The notes: generated by a model from the letters alone, not told the origin. DNA of 29,706 nucleotides from Synergistaceae bacterium (GCA_012523155.1 JAAYJB010000152.1:1-29706), one strand, 5' to 3'. Counted from the stretch's first letter, positions 1-8,245 are shown. Numbers and translations: made by a program.

Positions 1-267
1 ATTCAGGGGAATACCGCCATTGTTTCCGGAGTAGACCGCCTCACAGGTGCAGACGTGGTGGCTACAGACCTGAGGGCGGGAGCCGCTCTCGTAATTTCCG
101 GGCTTGCGGCCGGAGATTCGACATGTGTCTATCATCTCGGCCATATCCGCAGGGGATACGAAAACATGGAGGAAAAACTGAAAAGCCTGGGAGCGGACGT
201 AGAAATACTGCCGACAGAAATCGACGGCACCAGGGAGTCTCTGTCCTCAGCCTGCAGGGATTCATAG
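1..267 (+). CDS. murA: UDP-N-acetylglucosamine 1-carboxyvinyltransferase, C-terminal part (5' end outside window)
   Basis: This is the last 88 codons of MurA, read in frame 1 from the window edge to a TAG at 265. The visible part carries the family's C-terminal signature: a V-G-V-D-R-L-x-G-A-D-V-V-A-T-D-L-R-A-G-A-A-L block, then an H-I-R-R-G-Y-E motif and the L-G-A-D-V-E-I end. MurA transfers enolpyruvate from PEP to UDP-GlcNAc in the cytoplasm, the first committed step of peptidoglycan synthesis. The catalytic cysteine loop lies upstream of the window and cannot be checked. The terminal residues after the L-G-A-D-V motif form a short hydrophilic tail. The next gene follows after 38 bases on the same strand, so co-transcription is likely. 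Confidence 0.93.
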   Translation: MQGNTAIVSGVDRLTGADVVATDLRAGAALVISGLAAGDSTCVYHLGHIRRGYENMEEKLKSLGADVEILPTEIDGTRESLSSACRDS

Positions 268-305
268 AGCATATTTCTTTTCCCGGGTTTTCCTGGTGAA
301 TTCAT

Positions 306-1151
306 ATGCAGGAAAAACTGCATCACAGCCTTTCAGAAACAAGACGGGTAGTAGCTTTTGTCGGTCCGGCAGGAACCGGCAAAAGTCAGCGTGCGCAGAT
401 GATCGCCAGGGAAAATGATGTGGATTTCATGATAGATGACGGACTTCTCATCTCGAAGGGAAGGATAGTTGCCGGAAAGAGCGCGAAAGCTGAAAAGAAT
501 CTTGTTCGTGCTATCAGGAGGGCTCTTTTCCAGTTTCCTGACCATAGAAGCGCCGTTCTCGACTACCTCAGCGCCCATGAGCCGTTCAAAATCATGATCA
601 TTGCCACATCGGCTTCCATGGCTGAAAAGATTACCCGCGCCCTGGAGCTTCCTGCACCCGAGCTCTTTATTGATATAACCGAAGTCGCCTCCCCGGAGGA
701 GATAATAAACGCCCGAAGAGAACGGCATGAAAAGAAACAGCATGTCATTCCGGTTTCCAGGACGCAGGTCAGAAAAAATTTCGCAGGAAAACTCGTCGGC
801 CATTTGTGGGGGCTTTTCAGGAGCTCAGACCGGGATGACGGAGAAAGGACAATCGTTCATCCTCCTTTCAGTTTTTTCGGGACACTCACCATAGATTCAT
901 CGGCTATAGAAGATGTGGCCCGTCACGTCGTGTCCTTAAGCCCCCAGATAGCAGAGGTCAGAAATATCCGCGTCCGGTCGGACGACGATGTGATAACGAT
1001 GGAAATAACCGTAAATGTAGCACCCGGAAAACTGAATTTCCGCCAGCTGGGCAGAATGCAGCAGAGAAGGGTGGCATCTGCCGTGCGGTATTTCACCGGG
1101 ATGGACATCGCGTCCGTAGATATCAGAATAAGCGAGGTCCTGCTTTCATGA
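306..1151 (+). CDS. P-loop ATP-binding protein fused to an Asp23/Gls24-like domain
   Basis: A 281-residue two-domain protein. Residues 15-185 resemble a P-loop family found in Clostridia-type bacteria: Walker A G-P-A-G-T-G-K-S at 20-27, an I-D-D-G-L-L-I-S-K-G segment, an A-G-K-S-A-K-A-E-K motif and an H-V-I-P-V motif near 148. The C-terminal 100 residues (about 183-281) look like the Asp23/Gls24 fold: an F-G-T-L-T-I-D start, alternating strands, a Q-Q-R-R-V-A-S-A-V helix and an ending V-D-I-R-I-S-E-V. Asp23-type proteins are linked to envelope stress or membrane-associated assemblies in Firmicutes, but no function is established for this fusion. The ATG has GGTGA six bases upstream. Its stop overlaps the next gene by four bases (ATGA). 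Domain recall is from memory, without a search. Confidence 0.72.
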   Translation: MQEKLHHSLSETRRVVAFVGPAGTGKSQRAQMIARENDVDFMIDDGLLISKGRIVAGKSAKAEKNLVRAIRRALFQFPDHRSAVLDYLSAHEPFKIMIIATSASMAEKITRALELPAPELFIDITEVASPEEIINARRERHEKKQHVIPVSRTQVRKNFAGKLVGHLWGLFRSSDRDDGERTIVHPPFSFFGTLTIDSSAIEDVARHVVSLSPQIAEVRNIRVRSDDDVITMEITVNVAPGKLNFRQLGRMQQRRVASAVRYFTGMDIASVDIRISEVLLS

Positions 1152-1795
1152 ATGCTTTTTTAAGTTCCGCAAACAAAGAGGAAGCCTGGACCGCACTCGA
1201 AGAAAAGGTGAAGTCCTGTACGAGATGCGGACTTTCAGCCTCGCGGAAGTCCGTCGTTTTCGGCCAGGGGAACAAAAACTCACGCCTTGTTCTTATAGGT
1301 GAGGGGCCTGGTGCTGAAGAAGACGAACAGGGCATTGCCTTTGTCGGAAAGGCAGGGCGTCTTCTGACACAGATCCTGTCTTCGGTGGGCATTCAAAGAG
1401 AAGACGTCTTCATCATGAATATCGTGAAATGCCGTCCTCCCGGGAACAGGGTTCCTTCCCCCGATGAGATGATGGCATGCAGTCCTTTTCTGGAGGCACA
1501 GCTGGCTCTTATTCGTCCGGAAATCGTGGTTTGCCTCGGCAATACACCGACACGGTGGTTGTTGAGAACGTCGGAAGGGATTACGGCTCTCAGGGGAAGA
1601 TGGTTTCAGTGGCGCGGGATTTTTCTTATTCCCATGTTTCATCCGAGCTATCTTCTGAGAAATGAGTCGAGAAAGAAAGGAAGTCCGAAAGAATTGACCT
1701 GGAGAGATATTAACTCCGTAAAAGAAAAACTTGACGGGCTGAAAAAAGATTTTCGGCCGACACCCGGAGCGGAAGGAAAAAATACTGATGCCTGA
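1148..1795 (+). CDS. uracil-DNA glycosylase, family 4 (iron-sulfur type)
   Basis: A 215-residue family 4 uracil-DNA glycosylase, which removes uracil from DNA to start base-excision repair. Evidence: motif A G-E-G-P-G-A-E-E-D at residues 51-59 followed by the F-V-G-K-A-G-R-L-L segment, N-I-V-K-C-R-P-P-G-N at 91-100, and motif B H-P-S-Y-L-L-R-N at 165-172. The four cysteines expected to hold the 4Fe-4S cluster are present (C24, C27, C95, C111). The length is normal for the family. The start overlaps the stop of the preceding gene as ATGA, and the 3' end overlaps uppS by 8 bases, so it sits inside a translationally coupled operon. The last 20 residues are a charged tail without a recognised motif. 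Confidence 0.95.
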   Translation: MNAFLSSANKEEAWTALEEKVKSCTRCGLSASRKSVVFGQGNKNSRLVLIGEGPGAEEDEQGIAFVGKAGRLLTQILSSVGIQREDVFIMNIVKCRPPGNRVPSPDEMMACSPFLEAQLALIRPEIVVCLGNTPTRWLLRTSEGITALRGRWFQWRGIFLIPMFHPSYLLRNESRKKGSPKELTWRDINSVKEKLDGLKKDFRPTPGAEGKNTDA

Positions 1796-2486
1796 TACAC
1801 TGCCTTCTCCCTTTCATGTAGCGTTGATCATGGACGGAAACGGCAGGTGGGCAAAAAAAAGATTTCTCCCGAGACTGCTGGGGCACAGGGCGGGGATCAA
1901 GGCTCTTGAAAGGACTGTACGCGCAGCGTGGAAGCTGGGCATAACACACCTTTCCGTTTACGCTTTTTCGACTGAGAACTGGAGCCGACCGGAGACTGAG
2001 GTAAAGGGATTGATGAGTCTTTTCCGCTTCTCCCTACGACGCAAGGTTGAAGAGATCCAGAGGGAAAACGTTCGCATCCGATTCGCCGGAACACGGTCGG
2101 GGATGCCCCCGGACGTCCTGGAACTCATGGATTGGGCGGAAAAAACAACTGCCGGCAATACCGGGCTTACCTTCATAGCCTGCCTGAATTACGGCGGCCG
2201 CCGGGAAATCGTCGACGCCGTAAACACTCTTCTTGCAGAAAACAGGAAAAGCCCGGTTTCTGAAAAGGATTTTGCCGGCCGCCTTTACCTTCCGGATGTC
2301 CCTGACCCCGATCTTATAATACGGACCAGCGGAGAACAGCGGTTAAGCAACTTCTGGCTCTGGGAGGGGGCATACAGCGAACTCTATTTTACGGAAACGC
2401 TCTGGCCGGATTTCGGACCCGGTGACCTTGAAGCGGCCATTGAATATTTTACAGGCAGGGAGAGACGATATGGATCGGTCAGGTGA
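1788..2486 (+). CDS. uppS: isoprenyl transferase (undecaprenyl diphosphate synthase)
   Basis: A 232-residue cis-prenyltransferase of the UPP synthase family. It condenses isopentenyl diphosphate units onto a short allylic diphosphate to give the C55 carrier precursor used for peptidoglycan and other wall polymers. It shows the N-terminal M-D-G-N-G-R-W-A motif (catalytic Asp16), the F-S-T-E-N-W motif, and the C-terminal R-T-S-G-E with R-L-S-N-F and E-L-Y-F signatures that bind the homoallylic substrate. The start overlaps the glycosylase gene by 8 bases and the end overlaps cdsA by 17. The downstream cdsA-dxr-rseP-ispG order is the usual bacterial neighbourhood. Length and motifs are ordinary. 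Confidence 0.97.
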   Translation: MPDTLPSPFHVALIMDGNGRWAKKRFLPRLLGHRAGIKALERTVRAAWKLGITHLSVYAFSTENWSRPETEVKGLMSLFRFSLRRKVEEIQRENVRIRFAGTRSGMPPDVLELMDWAEKTTAGNTGLTFIACLNYGGRREIVDAVNTLLAENRKSPVSEKDFAGRLYLPDVPDPDLIIRTSGEQRLSNFWLWEGAYSELYFTETLWPDFGPGDLEAAIEYFTGRERRYGSVR

Positions 2487-3294
2487 AAAAATACGGGAAC
2501 TTGCAGTGCGAGGGGCTGCAGGAGCGATTGTCGTCGCGGTGGTTCTCGGGGCACTGTACGCGGGCGGAAGGGCCTGGACCATTCTTGTATCCGTCCTGTC
2601 CATCCTTTCACTTTCAGAGTTCTATGGAATGGTGTCAAGAAAATTCAAGGTTTCGAAGGGTGTGGGATTCATTGCGGCAATTCTTATATTATTCACCGCA
2701 TCCGACGGGATCCATCCCATTTCCTTTGTTCTCACGCTGAGCATCGCTTCCTTCGCGATCCTCTTCCTTGAAATTGCGAGAAGAGAGGTCAGGGGAGAAA
2801 GCTACGCCATATGGAATATGGGGGGAACGATGGCGGGCATTTTATATATCGTCATTCCCTGGACCTTCATGATCCTGCTCAGAAGGCTTCCTTCCGGCGG
2901 CATTCTTCTCTTTACCATGTTTTTGTGTACGTGGAGCTGCGATGTGGCTGCGTACCTCATCGGTTCACGATGGGGGAGGATCCGTCTCTGTGAAAACGTC
3001 AGCCCAAAAAAAACCTGGGAAGGTTTCATTGGAGGGTTGTCAGCTGCTGTCCTTGCAGGCGTATCGGTAGCATATATCCTTGAAACTCCGCCCCTCCCGT
3101 TCATTTACGTCGGGCTTATCTGCGGTATTGCGGGCCAGATAGGAGACCTTGCGGAGTCAGTGATAAAAAGAGAGACAGGAGTAAAAGACAGCGGCAGAAT
3201 CATTCCCGGTCATGGAGGTATCCTTGACAGGTTCGACAGTGTCCTCGTAAGCGGGCTTCTTGTATATGTCATTTTCGGGGTCATTCTCCGATGA
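2470..3294 (+). CDS. cdsA: phosphatidate cytidylyltransferase (CDP-diglyceride synthase)
   Basis: A 274-residue polytopic membrane protein. It makes CDP-diacylglycerol from phosphatidate and CTP, the branch point for all membrane phospholipids. The family signature is complete at residues 230-256 (S-x-x-K-R, then V-K-D-S-G, then H-G-G-x-x-D-R-F-D), preceded by S-P-K-K-T-W-E-G. About seven or eight hydrophobic segments precede and surround it. I chose the ATG at 2470, which has GGGAG seven bases upstream. An in-frame ATG 48 bases earlier lies deep inside uppS and adds 16 residues without family similarity. The stop overlaps dxr as ATGA. Confidence 0.96.
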   Translation: MDRSGEKIRELAVRGAAGAIVVAVVLGALYAGGRAWTILVSVLSILSLSEFYGMVSRKFKVSKGVGFIAAILILFTASDGIHPISFVLTLSIASFAILFLEIARREVRGESYAIWNMGGTMAGILYIVIPWTFMILLRRLPSGGILLFTMFLCTWSCDVAAYLIGSRWGRIRLCENVSPKKTWEGFIGGLSAAVLAGVSVAYILETPPLPFIYVGLICGIAGQIGDLAESVIKRETGVKDSGRIIPGHGGILDRFDSVLVSGLLVYVIFGVILR

Positions 3295-4472
3295 GAGCCA
3301 GGCTTTTTGTCATCGGCTGCACCGGAAGCGTGGGCAGTTCGGTTTTATCGGTCTGCAGGGCGTACCCTGACCGTTTTGAGGTCAGGGCAGTCGCTGCCCG
3401 TTCGTCGGCGGAAAAAATCGAGCAGATCGCAGATGAATTCAAATCCTCCGCTGTTGTCCTCACCGATGCATCGGCCGCCACGAACCTTGCAGACAGGGCA
3501 GGAGACAGATTCTCAGTTCTCTCCGGCATTTCCGCGATGGAAGAGACTGCAGCGAGGTCGGACATCGACCACGTCGTTGTAGCATCATCGGGAACAGACG
3601 CTGTTCATCCACTGCTGACGGCACTTCGGGAAGGCAAGGATGTCTCCCTGGCGAACAAGGAGAGCATCGTCGCCGCGGGCAGATGGATCATTCCCCATGT
3701 CAGGAGGGAGGGGCAGCTTCGTCCTCTCGACAGCGAACACAACGCTGTCTGGCAATGCCTCCAGGGAAGAGACCCGTCAACTGTGAGAAAAATATACCTG
3801 ACTGCCTCGGGAGGGCCCTTTCGTACACTTTCTCCGGAAGAACTTCAAAACGTGACCCCTGGAATGGCAGTAGCTCACCCGGTATGGAACATGGGGGCAA
3901 AAATCAGCGTCGACAGTGCAACGCTCATGAATAAAGGAATCGAAATACTCGAGGCCATGTCGCTTTTCCGGCTCTCCCCGGAGCGTATCGATGCCGTGGT
4001 ATGCCCGGAGCCTTTCATCCACGGGATCGTGGAATTTACTGACGGAACCTTTCTTATGGCGGCATCAGCCCCGGATATGAAACTTCCCTGTGCTTCAGCG
4101 CTTTTTTATCCGGAACGAAGCCCCGAACCAATTTTCCCTTCGCCCGTACTTGAAGGAAAAACGCTCGTTTTTGAGAAACCCGATGAAGAACGGTTTCCTG
4201 CCCTCCGCATCGCAAAAGAAGCGGCACGCATGGGAGGAGCTGCCCCAGCTCTTCTTGTGGGAGCCGACGAAGCTGCAGTAGACTCTTTTCTTTCAGGGCA
4301 GATCGGCTTCAACGATATTCCCCGGATCGTGGAGACCGTGATCGAACAGTACCGTGGCCCGGGGCCCGGATCACTTGATGACGCTCTCTCCATTCTTGCG
4401 GAAGGGAAACGGGCTGCCGCGGAAATGTGCAGGAACACCAATAAAACACTCAACCTAAGGAGAAAAATCTGA
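3291..4472 (+). CDS. dxr: 1-deoxy-D-xylulose 5-phosphate reductoisomerase
   Basis: A 393-residue DXR, the second enzyme of the MEP isoprenoid pathway. It rearranges and reduces DXP to MEP with NADPH, and is the fosmidomycin target. The N-terminal nucleotide-binding loop is G-C-T-G-S-V-G; A-N-K-E-S is at 121-125. Metal ligands D147 and E149 sit in L-D-S-E-H-N. The active-site loop holds H196 and W199, followed by the D-S-A-T-L-M-N-K-G-I-E block with N214, K215 and E218. H244 matches the second catalytic histidine. The segment just before it reads V-C-P-E-P-F-I-H rather than the usual V-H-P-Q-S-x-I-H, so the serine that binds the substrate phosphonate or phosphate side is a proline here (E. coli numbering Ser254, from memory). 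It overlaps cdsA by 4 bases and abuts rseP. Confidence 0.95.
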   Translation: MRARLFVIGCTGSVGSSVLSVCRAYPDRFEVRAVAARSSAEKIEQIADEFKSSAVVLTDASAATNLADRAGDRFSVLSGISAMEETAARSDIDHVVVASSGTDAVHPLLTALREGKDVSLANKESIVAAGRWIIPHVRREGQLRPLDSEHNAVWQCLQGRDPSTVRKIYLTASGGPFRTLSPEELQNVTPGMAVAHPVWNMGAKISVDSATLMNKGIEILEAMSLFRLSPERIDAVVCPEPFIHGIVEFTDGTFLMAASAPDMKLPCASALFYPERSPEPIFPSPVLEGKTLVFEKPDEERFPALRIAKEAARMGGAAPALLVGADEAAVDSFLSGQIGFNDIPRIVETVIEQYRGPGPGSLDDALSILAEGKRAAAEMCRNTNKTLNLRRKI

Positions 4473-5501
4473 ATGGCGAGCCTGATTTCATTTATTGTCG
4501 TAATTGGTATTTGCGTTGTGGCACACGAGTACGGGCACTACCTGACTGCCCGACTGTTTGATGTTCAGGTGCACGAGTTCGCTTTCGGAATGGGCCCGTC
4601 AATCTTCCAGCGCCAGGGGAAACACACTCTCTGGTCAGTGAGGGCTTTTCCCGTCGGAGGATTTGTCCGCCTCGCCGGCATGGAAGAGGAAAACGAGGGA
4701 GAAACCATAGAACCCGGAAAGGCCTTTTATGACAAGGCGGCCTGGAAGCGTTTTCTCATATTGATCAACGGATCGGCTGCGAATATAATCCTTGCCCTCT
4801 TTTTAACCGTTATCTTTCTCTCAGCCCATGGAGTAGTGGACCTGGGGGCTACTGCTATCGGGGAAATAATGCCCGGATATCCGGCCGAAATGGCGGGAAT
4901 ACAGCAGGGAGACACCATCATTGCCGTTAATGATGTGCCGGTGGATGACTGGCGGGCCATGTCAGGCGAGATACGGAAAGAAGCGGCAAAAGGCCCCGTG
5001 CGGTTCTCCATCCGCCGCGGAGAGGAATTGTTTTCCCTGTCCGTTACAATCCCTCCGGACGGGGAACAGGGGATCCCGCTTTTCGGCATACGTCCCGCAA
5101 TGAAAAAATACCCGGTCAGTGAAGCATTCGCCTCGGCTTTTTCCTATACCGTGGACATGAGCGTTGAAATGATCCGCGGAATCGCCCGCTGGATAACGGG
5201 AGCAGAGAAAGTTGATGTCACCGGGCCGGTAGGGATCGCCTCAATGGCCGGGGAAGCGGCCAGGAAAGGAATCTGGACGTTCCTTTCCTTTCTTGCCCTG
5301 ATCAACCTGAACCTGGGTCTGATAAACATTCTTCCCTTCCCTGCTCTTGACGGCGGACGCCTCCTGTTTACCGCCGGAGAAATGATCCTGAGACGCCGCC
5401 TTCCGTCGAAACTTGAAAATTATATCCACATGACGGGGTTCATCCTTCTCATAATGCTGATCCTTTACATTACCTGGCAGGATGTCCTGCGGCTTTTCTA
5501 G
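4473..5501 (+). CDS. rseP: RIP metalloprotease, site-2 protease family
   Basis: A 342-residue intramembrane zinc protease of the RseP/RasP (S2P) family. It cleaves membrane-anchored regulators or remnant signal peptides within the bilayer. The first transmembrane segment carries H-E-Y-G-H at 18-22 (zinc ligands H18 and H22, catalytic E19). The third zinc ligand is D293 in the L-D-G-G motif at 292-295, preceded by the N-I-L-P-F-P-A signature. One PDZ domain occupies roughly residues 125-195, with A-E-M-A-G-I-x-x-G-D-x-I. The length fits one-PDZ Gram-positive-type members; E. coli RseP has two. It starts directly after the dxr stop with AAGGAG upstream, in the classic uppS-cdsA-dxr-rseP order. 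Confidence 0.96.
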   Translation: MASLISFIVVIGICVVAHEYGHYLTARLFDVQVHEFAFGMGPSIFQRQGKHTLWSVRAFPVGGFVRLAGMEEENEGETIEPGKAFYDKAAWKRFLILINGSAANIILALFLTVIFLSAHGVVDLGATAIGEIMPGYPAEMAGIQQGDTIIAVNDVPVDDWRAMSGEIRKEAAKGPVRFSIRRGEELFSLSVTIPPDGEQGIPLFGIRPAMKKYPVSEAFASAFSYTVDMSVEMIRGIARWITGAEKVDVTGPVGIASMAGEAARKGIWTFLSFLALINLNLGLINILPFPALDGGRLLFTAGEMILRRRLPSKLENYIHMTGFILLIMLILYITWQDVLRLF

Positions 5502-5510
5502 GGCCAAAAA

Positions 5511-6599
5511 ATGACCAGGGAGCTGACCATCGGATCTTTTTCACTTGGCGGAACCAATCCTGTCAGAGTGGAAAGCATGCTCAAAATTCCCCTTGCAGAG
5601 AGGGAAAATTGTCTTGACCAGTGCCTGTCGCTGAACCGGGAGGGATGCGAGCTTATACGGGCTGCCTTCCCTTCTGCCGAGTCGGCAGAAAACCTGAAAT
5701 GGCTAAACGAACGATCGCCTGTCCCCCTTATGGCCGATATTCATTTCGATGCCGGCCTTGCCTTGGCTGCTCTCGCGGCAGGGGTACCTTCCATCAGGAT
5801 AAACCCGGGGAATATGCCCCGGGCGGGCGTTCAGGATATCGTGCGATCGGCCAGGGAAAAAAAGGCCGTTATAAGGATCGGCGCAAACGGAGGATCTCTC
5901 AGTTCCCGCCAGATCACCGAAGCCAGGGGAGTCCGCTCCGACGCGCTTGCATCCGCAGTTGAAGACCAGCTTCACCTGCTCCTGGATGAGGGCTTTGAGG
6001 ATATAATATTATCCGCTAAATCGACGTCAGTGCCTGAGACAGTCAGGGCAAATTCACTTCTTGCCCTGAAATACCCCGATTTCCCGTTCCATATCGGGAT
6101 CACCGAGTCAGGCTCCGGGCGCGACGGGCTGGTAAAAAGTGCGGGAGGACTGGCAATTCTGCTTGCCCAGGGGATAGGGAACACCCTGCGGATCAGCCTT
6201 ACCGATACCCCGGAGGAAGAGGTCAGGACAGGGTTTTCTCTCCTTAGAGCCCTTGAGATGAGAGCTAAGGGAGTCAACCTGATCTCCTGCCCGACATGCG
6301 GAAGGAAGAGAATCGACGTGCGGAAGCTCGTCGATTTGCTTGCACCATGCATCCACTCTCTTCCGGACGGGCTCTCGGTAGCGGTGATGGGCTGCGAGGT
6401 GAATGGTCCCAGGGAAGCCATGGATGCCGATTTCGGCATTGCCGGTTCTCCGGGAGGAGCAGTCATATTCTCCAGGGGAAAGGTGCTGAAGGAGCTACCT
6501 CTAGAGGATCTGCCGGCGGCGCTCCTCGAACTGGCGTCTGACAGACCGACAGAGGATGGCCCGGAAAACTGCAGAAAAAAGAACGAGAAAGGGGAATGA
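5511..6599 (+). CDS. ispG: (E)-4-hydroxy-3-methylbut-2-enyl-diphosphate synthase
   Basis: A 362-residue IspG (GcpE), the 4Fe-4S enzyme converting MEcPP to HMBPP near the end of the MEP pathway. The TIM-barrel part shows P-L-M-A-D-I-H-F at 72-79, S-I-R-I-N-P-G-N at 94-101 and G-I-T-E-S-G near 196. The cluster ligands are all present: C260 and C263 in S-C-P-T-C-G-R, C295 in M-G-C-E-V-N-G, and E302 seven residues later. Two usually invariant spots differ: the N-terminal Q-S-M-T-N-T loop reads E-S-M-L-K-I, and V-N-G-P-G-E-A reads V-N-G-P-R-E-A. The gene follows rseP by 9 bases and its stop overlaps a possible upstream argF start as ATGA. Confidence 0.94.
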   Translation: MTRELTIGSFSLGGTNPVRVESMLKIPLAERENCLDQCLSLNREGCELIRAAFPSAESAENLKWLNERSPVPLMADIHFDAGLALAALAAGVPSIRINPGNMPRAGVQDIVRSAREKKAVIRIGANGGSLSSRQITEARGVRSDALASAVEDQLHLLLDEGFEDIILSAKSTSVPETVRANSLLALKYPDFPFHIGITESGSGRDGLVKSAGGLAILLAQGIGNTLRISLTDTPEEEVRTGFSLLRALEMRAKGVNLISCPTCGRKRIDVRKLVDLLAPCIHSLPDGLSVAVMGCEVNGPREAMDADFGIAGSPGGAVIFSRGKVLKELPLEDLPAALLELASDRPTEDGPENCRKKNEKGE

Positions 6600-6604
6600 G
6601 AGAC

Positions 6605-7555
6605 ATGGCATTCAATCTGAAAGGACGCAGTTTTTTGACCTTGATGGATTTTTCAGCGGAGGAAATTTACTACCTTCTGGACCTCTCCGCCGACATGAAG
6701 GCAAAAAAACGGGCAGGTATAAGGGGCACCGCCCTTGCAGGGAAAAACATCGCTCTGCTCTTCGAAAAAGCGTCCACGAGGACTCGCTGCGCTTTTACCG
6801 TCGCGTGTGTTGACGAGGGAGGACACCCGGAATTCCTCGGCAAAAACGATATCCATCTCGGCGGGAAGGAGGACGTCAAGGACACGGCAAGAGTACTCGG
6901 GCGCATGTTCGACGGCATCCAGTACAGGGGATTCAAACAGTCCCTGGTGGAGGAACTGGCAGAATACGCCGGAGTTCCCGTCTGGAACGGACTTACGGAC
7001 GTCGACCATCCGACCCAGATACTTGCCGACTTCCTGACCCTTCAGGAGAACTTCGGAAGGCTCCTGAAAGGGATCCGCCTTGTGTACTGCGGCGACGGAA
7101 GGAACAACATGTCCAACGCCCTCATGATCGGATGCGCCAAGCTGGGAATGCATTACTCGGTCGCTTCCCCCGAATCCCTTTTCCCTGAAAGGGAACTGCT
7201 GGAAAAATGCAGGGCTATGGCAGCACAGACCGGCGGGACCATAACTGTTCTGAAAGATCCATTCGAAGCGGTCAGAGATGCAGATGCGGTATATACGGAT
7301 GTCTGGGTCTCCATGGGGGAAGAGGAAAAGAAAAAGGAACGGGAGTCGCTTCTCAGACCATACCAGGTAAACATGGACCTCATGAAGGCTTCCGGCAGGG
7401 ACGGAACCATATTCCTTCACTGCCTTCCGGCAATAAAGGGACAGGAAGTTACCGAAGACGTCTTTGAAAGCCGGTTCTCCAAAGTATTCGATGAAGCAGA
7501 GAACAGGATGCACACAATAAAGGCAGTCATGGTGGCGACCATAGGAAACCAGTAA
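6605..7555 (+). CDS. argF: ornithine carbamoyltransferase
   Basis: A 316-residue ornithine carbamoyltransferase, interconverting carbamoyl phosphate plus ornithine with citrulline plus phosphate. The carbamoyl-phosphate loop S-T-R-T-R is at 57-61, H-P-T-Q at 135-138, the ornithine-side D-x-W-x-S-M-G at 232-238 and H-C-L-P at 272-275. I prefer the ATG at 6605 because the protein then begins [10 protein letters not shown] as in the family, and an AAAGGGGA element lies about ten bases upstream. The ATG at 6596 would have its Shine-Dalgarno almost touching it. No other arginine gene is nearby, so the sequence alone does not say whether it works in biosynthesis (argF) or in arginine deiminase catabolism (arcB). 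Its sequence style (for example D-I-H-L-G-G-K-E-D followed by D-T-A-R-V-L-G-R) resembles the ArcB-like group. Confidence 0.95.
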   Translation: MAFNLKGRSFLTLMDFSAEEIYYLLDLSADMKAKKRAGIRGTALAGKNIALLFEKASTRTRCAFTVACVDEGGHPEFLGKNDIHLGGKEDVKDTARVLGRMFDGIQYRGFKQSLVEELAEYAGVPVWNGLTDVDHPTQILADFLTLQENFGRLLKGIRLVYCGDGRNNMSNALMIGCAKLGMHYSVASPESLFPERELLEKCRAMAAQTGGTITVLKDPFEAVRDADAVYTDVWVSMGEEEKKKERESLLRPYQVNMDLMKASGRDGTIFLHCLPAIKGQEVTEDVFESRFSKVFDEAENRMHTIKAVMVATIGNQ

Positions 7556-7586
7556 TCACCTACGAAAGGAAAAGGAGGTGAACTGC

Positions 7587-7763
7587 ATGGAAAACGGGCG
7601 GCTTTTCCGGTGTGCCTCCTGCGGGAATGAATTCCGGCTGAAAGAGGGTGACCGTACGCTTCGCTGTCCTTCATGCGGAGGGAGAATCCTGATACTTCTC
7701 GAGGGAGAAAGTCTTTCGAGAAAAAAATGCGGAGGCTGCTCAGGCGGTTCCTGTTCCACCTGA
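7587..7763 (+). CDS. small Rpb12-like zinc-ribbon protein
   Basis: A 58-residue protein with two CxxC pairs (C9/C12 and C27/C30) forming a predicted zinc ribbon. The second pair sits in R-C-P-S-C-G-G-R-I-L, which resembles the archaeal RpoP/eukaryotic Rpb12 zinc ribbon and small bacterial relatives. A third cysteine group follows at the end (C48, C51, C56, in C-G-G-C-S-G-G-S-C). The start ATG at 7587 has a near-perfect AAAGGAGGTG six bases upstream; a GTG inside that ribosome-binding site is not a likely start. It is the last gene before a strong terminator and probably co-transcribed with argF. Function is unknown; nucleic-acid or metal binding is a guess. Confidence 0.75.
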   Translation: MENGRLFRCASCGNEFRLKEGDRTLRCPSCGGRILILLEGESLSRKKCGGCSGGSCST

Positions 7764-7777
7764 GGGGGTTGATTTTC

Positions 7778-7802
7778 GGGGCAGCCGGTGGCTGCCCCTT
7801 TT
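7778..7802 (+). terminator. Rho-independent terminator closing the murA-to-zinc-ribbon run
   Basis: A perfect 9-bp stem (GGGGCAGCC at 7778-7786 and GGCTGCCCC at 7790-7798) with a three-base loop is followed by TTTT. It lies 14 bases after the zinc-ribbon stop. The minus-strand nikR gene ends at 7804, so the same hairpin also lies just past nikR. On that strand it has no clear U-tract, so it would be a weaker terminator for nikR. Confidence 0.85.
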
Positions 7803-7803
7803 G

Positions 7804-8214
7804 TTACAGTATTGCCGAGACCGAAAGATCAATGGTCTTTATCCCCCTCACCGAGGAAAGGGCATTCTCAAACCCCTTGATGGTTCCCGCGTCTCCTTTC
7901 ATAACGATACATTCAAGGCAGTGGTCGTGATCCACGTGGACATGAGTCGTGCAGATGATCACGTCTCCGAAATCGTGCTGGAGCGATGTAAGGGCATTTG
8001 TGGCGTCCTTCGTGTGGTGATCGTACATTATCGTTACGGTTCCGAATACGGTTCCTTCCCCATGCGCCCACATCTCTCTTGCAAGCCTTTCCCGGATAAG
8101 CTGCCTTATAGCTTCAGACCTGTTCTGAAGGCCATTGCCCTGAATAAACAGGTCGAATTCCGATAGTAAAGAATCCGGTACTGCTACACCGAAACGAACC
8201 AGACGGTCTGCCAT
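7804..8214 (-). CDS. nikR: nickel-responsive transcriptional regulator
   Basis: A 136-residue NikR, a tetrameric ribbon-helix-helix repressor that binds DNA when its ACT-like C-terminal domain holds nickel. The N-terminal R-F-G-V-A-V-P strand and the R-S-E-A-I-R-Q-L-I helix form the DNA-binding part (about residues 5-45). The high-affinity nickel ligands are all present: H80, H91, H93 and C99 (the last three in H-V-H-V-D-H-D-H-C-L-E), spaced exactly as H76, H87, H89 and C95 of E. coli. I chose the ATG at 8214, preceded on the minus strand by AGGAGGG seven bases upstream. A longer reading from 8358 adds 48 residues without family similarity and overlaps the divergent gene. No nickel transporter or nickel enzyme gene lies in the window, so its target is unknown. 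Confidence 0.93.
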   Translation of the reverse strand: MADRLVRFGVAVPDSLLSEFDLFIQGNGLQNRSEAIRQLIRERLAREMWAHGEGTVFGTVTIMYDHHTKDATNALTSLQHDFGDVIICTTHVHVDHDHCLECIVMKGDAGTIKGFENALSSVRGIKTIDLSVSAIL

Positions 8215-8245
8215 ATAAGTCCCTCCTGTAATCATGTCTCCAGGG

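Noticed and set aside
6653..7513. 286-residue open frame on the minus strand opposite argF
   Set aside because: Antisense shadow of a well-supported gene, with no recognisable motif.
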